This document shows positions 1 to 9,930 of a DNA stretch of 64,000 bases, piece by piece. Numbering within the stretch: position 1 is the first letter of the stretch; each line of letters begins with the position of its first letter. A program made the translations under genes and the position numbers. This DNA is from Xenopus tropicalis. Lineage: Eukaryota; Chordata; Amphibia; Anura; Pipidae. Where the stretch lies: the NCBI RefSeq assembly GCF_000004195.4, contig NC_030678.2:57567378-57631377 (forward strand), written 5' to 3'. The notes beneath the pieces are model-generated. The model was not told the DNA's origin, did no database searches, and worked only from the letters and a program-made list of their open reading frames with translations.

Positions 1-231
1 AGAAATTTCTGGACCCACTCCAATATTTTTGTCCTGTTTTACTAATATATATTCAAAAATACTGTTGTGTTATAATGCAATGGCTGTGGCTCCTCCTGTT
101 GTGATCATGATTACAAAGGTTTTGGTCACTTTTTGAAACACCAGTACTGGATAATCTCCTGTTGTTGGTCTCAGAACTGCTTCCATAACATGATCACTAG
201 GGAAAGCTGTGCATACACTGCAGTTATGTGC

Positions 232-520
232 GGTCAGGCCTGGATTTGTGGCGAGGCCACAAAGACCCGGGCCTAGGGCGGCACAAGCATAGGGGCGGCA
301 TGCCGCCCCGCCGCAGGCAAATTTTAACATTTTGCTCCCATACGGAGCAATGGGGAACTCTCCCCACTGCTCCGTATGGGAGATTCAACTTTGGCGCTTG
401 CGCATGCGCGCTCGGCGGGCGGGGGAAGGGGGGTTCACGCATGCGTATTGGCGCGGCGGGGGGGATAGGGGGCGCCAAATGGGGGTGGCCTTGGGGCGTC
501 CCCACTACAAATCCGGCGCT
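232..520. repeat. GC-rich dispersed repeat
   Basis: This block is far richer in G+C and CpG than the AT-rich sequence around it. It contains runs such as GGGCGGCATGCCGCCC, an internal inverted repeat around ATACGGAGCAATGGGGA, and the phrase GGCCTGGATTTGTGGCGAGG, which I recall as a common Xenopus dispersed repeat. Both strands are open over about 110 codons, which follows from the base composition and does not suggest a gene. I see no TSD. The family is not identified, and a CpG-island promoter is a less likely reading because no exon follows. Confidence 0.5.
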
Positions 521-570
521 GTGTGCGGTCCTGGGTTCCCTGATTGGAATACAATACAAGACATGACCCA

Positions 571-1198
571 AATGCCTGGAAGCCTTGGCAGATTCTCAGT
601 TTAAGATAAAACTCCCCCACATTGTGTAAATTGACATAACACATGATTGTGTGTAAGGGTCTTAGATAGTTTCATACACTACCAAAAATTGTAAATTGGC
701 ATTTAAGGGACTCTCTGAACAGAATAACCAATGCAAACATTTTACTGAAATGAAAATCGTTAAAGACTAATTACCAAACAGGACAATTGGAATGTGGTGA
801 TCCAGCAGGACAAGTCTCCAAAACAAACATATAATGTGGGCTGTAAACACCACAGGGATGGAGAGATTTAAACTGTACACAAGAAGGCATTTGCATGTTT
901 CTATGTATGTGTGTGCAATTGTGTTTGTGTACATTGGTGTATGTGTGTGTATTTGAGTGTGCATTATCATGCATGAAGTGGGGACATGGCTACCAGTCAC
1001 TGCTGCGCCAAGGGAACCCTGGATCCCAGTCTGAGCTCTTCTGTACTTATTCTGTAAGGAAAGGTTTTAGCTTTTCATTAACTTGCCACCTACATGGAGT
1101 ACTGCAATCAGACGCCATTTGACAGAGGGGAGGCCCAAGATATACGGTAGCAGGATTTGTTGAAAAGTATGGCAAAATTTGAGTGTGGGTAGGGAAGC
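571..1198. other. Intergenic, GT-rich tract
   Basis: No gene is supported here. A GT-rich low-complexity tract lies at about 893-962, with interrupted TGTGTG runs. The rest is ordinary AT-rich sequence. Confidence 0.6.
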
Positions 1199-1695
1199 TT
1201 AAAGGAGAATGCAAGTCAAAATTTAAAAAGCATACTGCCCAATAGTCCTCCTATTGTTTAGTAAAAACGCCACACTTTTGGCTCACCTAATCAAATACTT
1301 ACTCAGTCACACTTACTCACATTTTCTAGAACAGGCAGCCATCTCTAAAAAGGTATTCTCCCTTCCTTTCCCTCCTTGCTTCATACTGCACATGTGTTTC
1401 ATTCCCTCCCCCCTTCCCTCTGCCAGATCCGCTTCTGATTGGCTGGTGGGCATGTGTAGCTCAGAACAGGAGACAGGATCAAGTTACACACATGTGCATT
1501 GCTGCCGCTGGCAGCCTACAGGAAGGGGAGAGAGATTTCAGTGATGTCACTGTAGGCTTCACACTGCTGTAGGCTGCCAGCACCATATCTCAGAGAAGCA
1601 AGCAGGGATCTGGGAATTTAGATATGCAGTAAGTACTTAAAAAGAATGCCTTTAGACTTACTTTTAATTTATATTAACCTTTCATTGTCCTTTAA
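1199..1695. mobile_element. T2/Kolobok-type MITE
   Basis: The element is bounded by TTAA at 1199-1202 and TTAA at 1692-1695. The ends are inverted: AAAGGAGAAT on the left and ATTGTCCTTT on the right. TTAA duplications with AGG-starting TIRs are known for the T2/Kolobok group of Xenopus MITEs. The element has no coding capacity. The interior includes two copies of a GGCAGCCTACAG / CTGTAGGCTGCC inverted pair, so it is partly a foldback. Confidence 0.7.
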
Positions 1696-3013
1696 GGGAG
1701 TGAACATACATGCAAGGGGCTTTCTTTCTATTTAATGTGTTGGCTGGGTCCCACCATTTAGAGGGCCCAGGTGGTGGTTGAACTAATAATTGGGGCACCT
1801 GGAGGGAGGGCCCCATAGCAACCAATGGCCATAAAGTCTAATATGTCTGCCTAATGATTGGCATCTCTATCCATTAATTTGATTGTCTGTTCCTGTTCGG
1901 CAGTCCAGCTTCTAATAAATTTCTTAATATGGTAACTGGCCAGCCTTCTATGTGCATTTTTTCATACAATCCATATAGTGGACTTGATATTGGTTCCAGC
2001 TGGGATAGTCTGCTTCTAGTAAAAGGTTTTAATAGACAATTATTTCTGGTGTTCAAGTTTTTAAGAAGGACATTTGCAACCCTATTGTGTGTCATTTTAA
2101 AAAGTTTATTCTCCTGCCAAGTAGAGTTGTTGAATGTTGTAGTTCAACTGTAGCCTGGGGGATGCACGTGAAGCCTCACCTCTTTTTTTCTTGTTTTTGA
2201 GGCACAATTTCTGGCCTATAATGTCAAAGGCCCTATATGAACTTTGAGAAGATTGTTGGGTACAGCTGAGCTACGGGGAAATTTACTGGAAGTCCTACCT
2301 GCTTCCACCTGGAAAATTTGTGTGATCAGTAATCAGAGCTAGTGGCGTGGAGGCGAGAATAACAGGCAAGGGACTGTGGTTTTTACAATAGGGGAAGGAT
2401 TTTTTAATAAAGGTATATCAGTTTCTTTTTTAATGGAGAACCTGGACCATTAGGGCCCCTGGTCACCAATATGTGTTTTGGCTTTTATGTACTAGGCTCC
2501 TGGCTGGGCCCTGATAATTTTGTTTTACAGGGACCCGGGATTTCTGATGGCAGCTACACCTTTTTGACAAGATTCAGTATTTCATTGATTCCAAAAGCTA
2601 TGGCTTCAGTGCATCCTTAGTTAAAAGTAGCAACACTAAGAGGATCATCAAATTGCGTTAACCCATTTGGCAGGGCAACAAGGAGTATGGGATACATTCA
2701 AAGCACTTACTTGTTTTTCTTACAAAAGGGGAGCTATATTATCTGCTAAATTGTGCAGGTCAAACATAAGAGGAATAGAAAATGGAAAAAATCCAAGAAA
2801 AGGAGCCAGATGCAATTCAATGAAAAAAAAATATCTCAGTGTTTATCACATGAAACCTGAATTCTGGTCTATGTGAAAAACTGGAAATAAATGAGGGGAA
2901 ATGGTTTTTCTCCAGAATCTTGCCTATGTTGCATTCCCATGTTTGAGCTGCAGCTACTGCAGAATTCCAGTATAAAACCAAGAAGAGATACCAACATTCA
3001 TAGAAAGACGTAT
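1696..3013. other. Intergenic with dispersed repeat scraps
   Basis: No gene is supported. GGGCCC-containing phrases near 1745-1815 and 2440-2535 resemble degraded dispersed repeats. The short ORFs here show no family signature. Confidence 0.5.
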
Positions 3014-3905
3014 GCCATGCAGGATGCTGCCACTTTGCAGAGCAATTTGATAAAACTGGAAAACTGGGCAGCAAAATGGAAAATAAGGTTCAATGTTATG
3101 CACTTTGGTAAAAATAATATAAATGCAAGTTATACACTAAATGGTAATGTGTTGGGGGTATCCTTAATGGAGAAGGATATGGGGAGTTCTGTAGATAACA
3201 AGGCAATGGCTACTGAAGCAAATCATTTTTGCCTCTTTGCGACCCTATAATTTTGCCCCTTTATAGGTCCCTGGTAAGGCCTCACCTTGAGTATGCAGTG
3301 CAGTTTTGGGCTCCAGTCCTTAAGAAGGATATTAATGAGCTGGAGAGAGTGCAGAGATGTGCAACTAAACTGGTTAAGGGGATGGAAGATTTAAGCTATG
3401 AGGTTAGACTGTCGAGGTTGGGGTTGTTTTCTCTGGAAAAGAGGTGCTTGCGAGGGGACATGATTACTCTGTACAAGTACATTAGAGGGGATTATAGGCA
3501 GATAGGGGGATGTTCTTCTTTCCCATAAAAACAATCAACGCACCAGAGGTCCCCCAAAGAGGAACAGAGCTTCCATTTGAAGCAGCGTAGGTGGTTTTTC
3601 ACGGTGAGGGCAGTGAGGTTGTGGAATGCCCTTCCTAGTGATGTGGTAATGGCAGATTCTGTTAATGCCTTTAAGAGGGGCTTGGGTGATTACTTAAGCA
3701 TAATATCCAAGGCTATTGTGATAATACAATCTACAATTAGTATTGATGTTGGTAAATATAGTTTATGTATGTGAGTGTATAGATAGGTCTTTCAGTGCTT
3801 TCCAAAAATTTCCAATTTAAAGGTTATACTTTTTCCTATGTGCGTGCTGGGTTTCCATGGAAGCATTGAACTTGATGGACTTTTCAACCCAACGTAACCA
3901 TGTGC
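3014..3905 (+). pseudogene. Decayed CR1 LINE 3' fragment
   Basis: This is the 3' end of a CR1 reverse-transcriptase frame, broken by frameshifts and deletions. Translated blocks match the C-terminal part of the intact CR1 at 35378-38329. Shared phrases are LENWAAKWKIRFN near 3055, [13 protein letters not shown] near 3270, [15 protein letters not shown] near 3340, and FFTVRAVRLWNALPSDVV near 3595. The catalytic palm lies upstream and is missing. A segment between the GVSLMEKDMG block and the RPHLEYAV block is shortened. The 3' UTR ends with GAACTTGATGGACTTTTCAACCCAAC, as in the young copy. It is old, and no function is expected. Confidence 0.88.
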
Positions 3906-3907
3906 TG

Positions 3908-3908
<1 letters not shown>

Positions 3909-3954
<46 letters not shown>

Positions 3955-3972
3955 TGTATGTATATATATATA
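3909..3972. repeat. (TA)n microsatellite
   Basis: A nearly pure TA/ATAC dinucleotide array directly follows the 3' end of the CR1 fragment. LINE tails often seed such arrays. That origin is an inference here. Confidence 0.9.
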
Positions 3973-5009
3973 AACCCTGAGGCATTACATCATTACATCT
4001 TATGCAAAACATGTCAAGTTCCTGCTTATTTTCATGTTATGGATTAAAAAAGATGTTCAATGTACCATCTCCTGCATTACTTTATGTTAACTAGAGCATT
4101 ACATATAATGTATAGACTTTTAGCTTCTGCATCTGAAGGATTCTAGGGATTCAGTTCAGGATTCTGCCAAAACACAAACATGGAATTTTTTCACCGCACG
4201 GTTCTCTTTAACCCCTCATTATACTCATTTGGATTTGCAAATTAGCATCTGGATTCAATGCATCCCCAAAATTCTTCCAATTTATAGGTTATTCTTTTTC
4301 CTAAAATAAATACCCCTGAAATGGCTACCCTTTTAGTTAAAACTAGAATAATATGGTATTTATATATTGCAAAAAATGTGCATTATGCAGGGTCCATTAA
4401 TATATTATGTTGCCCACACGCAGATTCCATGTGCGCCCAAGATGAGAACAGCAACTCAAGTTGAGGGCTTAGTGTATCTTATTGCACTGCACTCCCAGAT
4501 AGGCTCTTATATAAAATGAAATAATATCACAAGACTGCTGAAATATATTTGAAATACTGCGCAGCATATAAAATACTTGAAAAATGGCCCAGGCATTTAG
4601 TCATGATGCCTTGAAGTTCTACACAAAATCAAACAAAATCTTAAATCTCAATTCCCCCAGAGAAACATGTGGAGCATAGCCAGAGGGACCACCAACATCT
4701 CAGGAATGATCTTTGATCACCACAATACCACAGAGCACATAGAAAGAAAACTGCACTGCAAGTGAAACAACATATCTCATGTTTCATCTGGGGTTCATAT
4801 AGAGTGGTTTAATCAAAAGCATATTCCAGGTGTGATGTTTAACATCAGAACTAAATCACAGGCCGGCCCTGACCTCAGTGTACCTTTCAGTTTGTATTAT
4901 ATTCTTCATCACATTATTTCTGTGCAATGATTTCTTCCTAAACACCCTCAACCAGATCTGCCTGCAGGGTAACTGACCACTTCTCTTTTCTTATAATACA
5001 GGTTTAGTA
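3973..5009. other. Intergenic, AT-rich
   Basis: No gene is supported. A decayed repeat phrase with GGATTC and GATTCTGCC units lies near 4138-4200, and ACAGGCCGGCCCTG near 4860 looks like a repeat end. Confidence 0.5.
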
Positions 5010-5592
5010 GTTATCCAAACCCGGGGGTTTTCCAGATAAGGGGTCCTTCCATAATTTGGATCTCCATACTAAAAACATCACATAAACATTCAATAAACCA
5101 AATAGGATTGTTTTGTCTCTATTAAGGATTAATTATATATCAGTAGGAACCAAGTACAAGATAATGTTTTATTATTACAGAGAAAGAGGGAATCATTTTT
5201 AAAAATGTTAATTACAGGTATGGGATCCCTTATCCGGAAACCCGCTATCCAGAAAGCTCCGAATTACGGAAAGCCTGTTTCCCATAGACTCCATTTTAAT
5301 CAAATAATTCAGAATTTTAAAACTGATTAAAACTGATTTCTTTTTTCTCTGTAGTAATAAAACAGTATTGGATGCAAAACAATCCTATTGCGTTTAATTA
5401 AGGTTTTATTGATTTTTTAGTAGGTATGGAGATCCAAATTATGGAAAGACCCCTTATCCGAAATACCCTCGGTCCCGAGCATTCTGGATAACGGGTCCTA
5501 TACCTGTATGGGATAAGAATGCAGTCTATGGGAGACTTGAAGCTTCTTTCTGGATAAAAGGTTTCCAGATAATGGGTCCCATACCTGTACTA
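5010..5592 (-). mobile_element. TIR element (ACAGGTATGGG family), outer copy
   Basis: This is a non-coding TIR element read in reverse. Its right end is GGGTCCCATACCTGTA near 5577-5592. The left part carries the family's internal phrases: CCAGATAAGGGGTCC, CATAATTTGGATCTCCATA and TATTACAGAGAAAGAGGGAA. The reverse complements of these occur in the copy inserted inside it at 5214-5508. The outer sequence resumes at about 5509 with GCAGTCTATGGGAGA. I recall this family as very common in Xenopus. I did not identify its superfamily or a clear TSD. Confidence 0.65.
5214..5508 (+). mobile_element. TIR element (ACAGGTATGGG family), nested copy
   Basis: The terminal inverted repeats are ACAGGTATGGGATCCCTTATCC on the left and GGATAACGGGTCCTATACCTGT on the right, differing at few positions. 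The element is about 295 bp with no ORF. It sits inside an oppositely oriented copy of the same family. A third copy lies at 9603-9930. Confidence 0.75.
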
Positions 5593-6513
5593 CAGTACCA
5601 GGGGTATACATTAGAAGTCACAGAAAAAAAACCTTTTCGCCTCACTTATCTTATCCCATGAAGAGTAATTGTGACTAACTTGGTGTTTGTAATTGTGCTC
5701 ATTGGTCATAAACCCCCATCTGCCTCATGGGTTCTTGCTCTTTATGTTATACCCTTATGAAGTAATAGCTAGCAGCTCTCGATGTTCATTGTTGGGTGAG
5801 ACAGCAGTTACTACTGAAACAGTATGAATGCTGATAAGTATAAACAAATTGTTAAATCTAAAACCCCAAATAATGTTTTACAGCAATAAATTGGCCTAAT
5901 GGTTGCTTTACTTATCTTCCCTCCTCCCTTTTTTTTGAGCCCACTACTTGACTCCATATTGATTATCATAGCAGATCTTCACTACAGGGAATACACAAGA
6001 GACAATGCCATAATGTTTATAAGTGGTCTTTGACTAATATGGGAATTCACAAGATTACATGTGGCACAACTAAAACCTAAAGAAATTCTTCTTTTTAAAA
6101 AACATTTATAAAAAGAAGTGAATAAAAGGAAGTTGCAGACAGGATACATATAAAGAATATTATTTTATAATAATTATCCTTTTCAGAAGTGCCACTTTTC
6201 TTTGATGAATATATATTTTCTGTACTAGTGAAGCAGGCTTGAGGTGATGTTGCAACCTATTGGAACATCAGGATTTGCCTACACCGATGTGGAAGCCGCC
6301 AGTATTAGAGAATGGGAGAAGTTACATACTGATTGGCTAAATATTTCAATTTAAAGAGGGTTCCACTGGGTTTTAGACTCCTCCTATGTTCCACTCTGTT
6401 CTCTGAGAATGTTGAATATTGCCAGAAATGTAATGATTTTGAATGAATGTTCACTTGATGTAATGACTAACTATAGAGTATATACAAAAAGAACTATATT
6501 ACCTGAGTAGGTT
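5593..6513. other. Intergenic, possibly PLE 5' flank
   Basis: No gene is supported. The stretch at about 6230-6510 directly precedes a PLE reading frame and could include its 5' long-terminal-like region. I could not find a matching hairpin-GAAAC motif in it, so this is unproven. Confidence 0.35.
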
Positions 6514-8300
6514 AAGATGGCGGAACAACTTGCTAATGAAGCCCAGAATCAGCAAGAAACAGTGACCATTAAAGCAAAGTCAGAGGAGCCTTTAAGAATA
6601 CAACTGAGGAACATAAACGTAATACATTGCTACGTGATGCTGAGGACTTTACTATAGGCCGAGTATACAAGTGGAGAGACAGACAGGGTAGCAGTACGAC
6701 TAGCAATGGGACCGCCTATTGAGTTGTAAGTACTCACTAGTAAGAGGAGACCAGCTGCTTACTGAGAACTGCCGATATGCGGAGCTCACTGGCGCTGACT
6801 CGCAAATATTGGTGACTTCCACCTCTTCTGCTTCATTAACTGGAAGCAGCAATCACTCCTGAGACGATTCATAAGGCGCGGAAAGCGCAAAAGTAGATAT
6901 ATAACAGGAGCAGTGAAATCTCCACAGGGGGGTGTTCCCAAGTGGACTTTCTTGATTACTATTTAAATTAAGTTACTTACTGTGGAGAAAGAGGGACTGG
7001 TACAGAGGTGGCTTTTGTTCTGTCCATCAAGCAAATTCTATATTTTCTCTTTACATATTTATCTATAGAGAGACTATAATGGTACAATAGGTAGGGGCCA
7101 AACACAAATGAAGGAACAATATTATGCTAATATTCACTATTTCCCTATTCCCTATCCTATTTGGTTGCAGTGTCGGACTGGCCCACCAGGTTACCAGGAA
7201 AACTCCCGGTGGGCCCAGGTGTCAGTGGGCCCTCCTGCTCCTGACCATTTGGCCTGAGAAATAGATGGAAGAATAGATGCTAGCATTTAAATAAAAGAGT
7301 AGGAGAATAAAGAAGTTGGGTGAGGAAAGGAGGAAAAATAATTTTTGTAAAGGAGACGGATCATAATTACTTGCTGTTGTATAAGTAATTTCATCCTGAG
7401 ATGTATTTGTTATTTACCTAGGTCATAGCTACTCCGGGTTAAGCGGATAAGTGAGGAGGAAGTATTGGAACAGAGTCTTAATGAGATGACACAGCAATTT
7501 TTGCCGAGAGGGTATCCGTTGGAATTACTTTAGTGAAAACTACATAAAGTAAAACAGACAGATTGGGTTATGTCATTAAAACATTCTAGAAGGAAAGATT
7601 CAGGAACTTGATATTTTCCATTTGTACACACGTTTCATGCCGCAATGTGGAAGGTACATCATATTATCAATAAGCTCTGGAGTGTTTTAGCTAAAGCATA
7701 CCCAGAAATAGAAGAATTCAAAGGTCCACCACTTCTGTCCTATAGACGACACTGGGATTTACGAGATCTTTTAGTGAGGGCAGATCAGGGGACCAATTTG
7801 ATTCCTTTACAGCAGACATTAGCCCCAGTATGTAATGGAATCTTCCCATGTATACAGTGGAAACAGTGTTCACATGTGATTAGAACTTTATATTTCATAC
7901 ATCCCTATTCTGGAAAAGGTATGATATTAATGGTTACTATATATAATATGTGGTCTACCTCATTAAGTGCCCTTGTGGGTTACTTTATGTGGGAGAGACC
8001 ACACAGAATCTAGTCAACATAAATCCACTATTAGAACTAACAGTTTGAATTACCAGTATCAGCCCATTTTCATAAATACAAACATTTAGTTGCATCTTTT
8101 GGGTTTTTAGTTATAGAGTTTGTGTCCTCTCAGAGAAGAGGGAGCAACAGGCTCCTGTATTTGCAAAAACAGGAGAAATATTGGGTACACGCTTTACAAA
8201 CACTATGGGGCATGAATCATAAAAAAGTTCTAATGGGATTTGTGTAAAGAGGTTCTGTATAGCAGTAATCTTTAATTGGGTGCTTCATAGAAATAAAATC
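6514..8300 (+). pseudogene. Penelope-like element polyprotein remnant
   Basis: This is a decayed PLE frame encoding reverse transcriptase plus a GIY-YIG endonuclease, spread over several frames. A start MAEQLANEAQNQQ lies near 6517. A basic stretch near 6875-6915 is followed near 6970-7025 by LLTVEKEGLVQ, which resembles the segment that precedes the RT core. The RT palm is missing, and an unrelated repeat occupies 7165-7260. The thumb region is at about 7430-7780, with SYRRHWDLRDLLVRA at 7730-7775. A cysteine-rich linker (CIQWKQCSHVIR) lies near 7845-7882. The nuclease core VVYLIKCPCGLLYVGETT is at 7952-8005, in a different frame from its neighbours. The 3' tail carries a hammerhead-like motif at 8340-8376. 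The assignment to PLE is firm; exact ends are not. Confidence 0.8.
7165..7260. repeat. Dispersed repeat within the PLE remnant
   Basis: The phrases GTCGGACTGGCCCACCAGG and GGTGGGCCCAGGTGTCAGTGG form a composite I recall as a common Xenopus repeat. It lies between the 5' and 3' parts of the decayed PLE. Confidence 0.5.
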
Positions 8301-8339
8301 TTTATTTGAAGGGGTTAAGGTTGTGTAGCTGATTAAGGC

Positions 8340-8398
8340 CTTGAGAAAGGAGCGTGAAGCTCTGAAACGTTGCCTGCATTTTTTTATGTGGGGTGCAG
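8340..8398 (+). ncRNA. Hammerhead-ribozyme-like motif, PLE tail 1
   Basis: Stem II is GGAGC (8349-8353), loop GTGAA, then GCTCT (8359-8363), closing with one G-U pair. GAAAC follows at 8364-8368. The upstream box CTTGAGA is a poor match to CTGATGA. Just downstream, GCCTGCA and TGCAGGC form a perfect 7-bp inverted repeat (8372-8378 and 8392-8398). It lies immediately 3' of the PLE nuclease remnant, where PLE hammerheads are known. The present copy is probably inactive. Confidence 0.45.
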
Positions 8399-8551
8399 GC
8401 TCTTTTAGGTGAATTTTTGTATGTGAGTCTGTAGCAACGAGTTAAGTCTCCCCAGATTTTTCAGCAGTGTATATGTATAGTGGTAATATTTCCACAGAGC
8501 TTTAAATAGATTATTAATAATTCACATCAGTCCCTGCCCCAGTGGAGCTAA

Positions 8552-8795
8552 ATTTTTTAAATTGTAAGGCCCCTTATCACATACAAACACATTATAGTCA
8601 GTTTTATATTAAACCAATAGACTTGCCTGTGTTTTAGGAGTAACCTAGAGTAACTGGAAGAACCACAGAAGAAATCCATGAAAGCATCTGCAAAATATAG
8701 AAACCCCTTGCAATTAGTGCCTGGTTGGGATTGAACCTAGGACCCCATCACTGCAAGGCAACAATGCTTGCCACTTCACAATGTACAGGCATCAT
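8552..8795 (+). repeat. SINE-like dispersed repeat
   Basis: The phrase CCTGCCCCAGTGGAGCT recurs in related form at 38848-38870, and a block TATCACAT..ACA..CATTATAGTCAG matches 38880-38910. The 3' end contains GGGATTGAACCTAGGACC, which resembles a tRNA-type B box, followed by CACTGCAAGGCAACAATGC. Its exact class is not settled. Confidence 0.55.
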
Positions 8796-9602
8796 TACAG
8801 TAAAACAAATATACTTATATATGCAGTTGTCAGTCATGCTGATTGTTTCTCTCTGTAGTATGTAAATCTAAGCCACACTGTTTGCAGTCTCTGCTCTCCT
8901 TTGAACCCCCTATTTTCCTTTCTTCCTGCCCGTACTTATTGTCTCTGCCGCCCACATTTCTGACATTTCTCGTTTCCATAGTGCCTTCCTTTTTTTTTTA
9001 ATATACCTTTGTATTTCCAACTTTTCCCATGTTCCTTCCCATTCCTTCTTCCTCTCTTGTCACTAAACAACAGGGTAAGAAGGCCAACATGCTCTATGCA
9101 ATGGGAATATTCCTAGGCTAATAACTAATACTGTACTGTGGATATCTTGAGATGGCTTGTATCACTGCTAACAATTATAACAAGAAGAAATATAAAAGGA
9201 ATCAAATTCCTTGACCACAACCACATTTAAATCTCATATTTATTCAAGAGATTGCATTTATCCATGGGTGCCTGTAGTTCTTATGCATTTGCCTTTTGTT
9301 CAGGTACACACAGCCCCTCTACAAGTGGGCATTCACGTCTCTATCCCCGTGCCTATTGTTCTATCACATTAGCTCTGTCTCTGGATTGCAGTATGTTGTT
9401 CTCATGTTCGACATATTTTACAAGCCCACCCATTTATTATTTTCTTCAGCAAGAATTGGCTTTTTAAACAAAGTCCATTACATTTTAGTGCACATTTAGC
9501 AAAAAGAATGTATACAGGCTGCTTTCTATAAAGCAGCATCTAGAAATGAAGACTATTTCAGCACTTTACTTACCAAATGCTTTCTTGCTCATCACACCAA
9601 AT
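8796..9602. other. Intergenic
   Basis: No gene, RNA or clear repeat is visible. There is a pyrimidine-rich stretch near 8890-9070. Confidence 0.5.
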
Positions 9603-9930
9603 ATAGGTATTAAATCTATCATCCAGAATTCTTGGGACCTGGGGCGTTCTGAATTAGGGATCCTTCTGTAATGTGGATCACCTTAAGTCTGCTGAAAATC
9701 ATTTAAACATGAAATAAAACCATTTTACCACCAATGTGGATTCAGGCAGCTTAGTTACCATTAAGTGCAAGGGACTGTTTTATTACTACAGAGAAAAAGG
9801 AAACCATTTTTAAAGATTAGAATAATTTGCTTAAAATTGGGAAATTGGGTATGGGAAATTGTCTTGCTGTCATTTGGAGCTTTCTGGATAACAAGCACTC
9901 AGATAATGATTCCATACCTGTAATATGGTT
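9603..9930 (-). mobile_element. TIR element (ACAGGTATGGG family), third copy
   Basis: The ends are ATAGGTATTAAATCTATCATCC on the left and GATAATGATTCCATACCTGTA on the right. They are decayed versions of the TIRs at 5214-5508. Internal phrases TGTTTTATTACTACAGAGAAAAAGG and TGGAGCTTTCTGGATAAC are shared. It is older than the copies at 5 kb. Confidence 0.7.

Noticed and set aside
228..566. Long ORFs on both strands in a CpG-rich block, possibly a promoter CpG island
   Set aside because: The block reads as a GC-rich dispersed repeat, with no exon or splice signal downstream; the ORFs reflect few stop codons in GC-rich DNA.
8700..8790. tRNA gene, because of a B-box-like GGGATTGAACCTAGGACC
   Set aside because: No cloverleaf, A box or acceptor stem is present; it fits the end of a dispersed repeat family.
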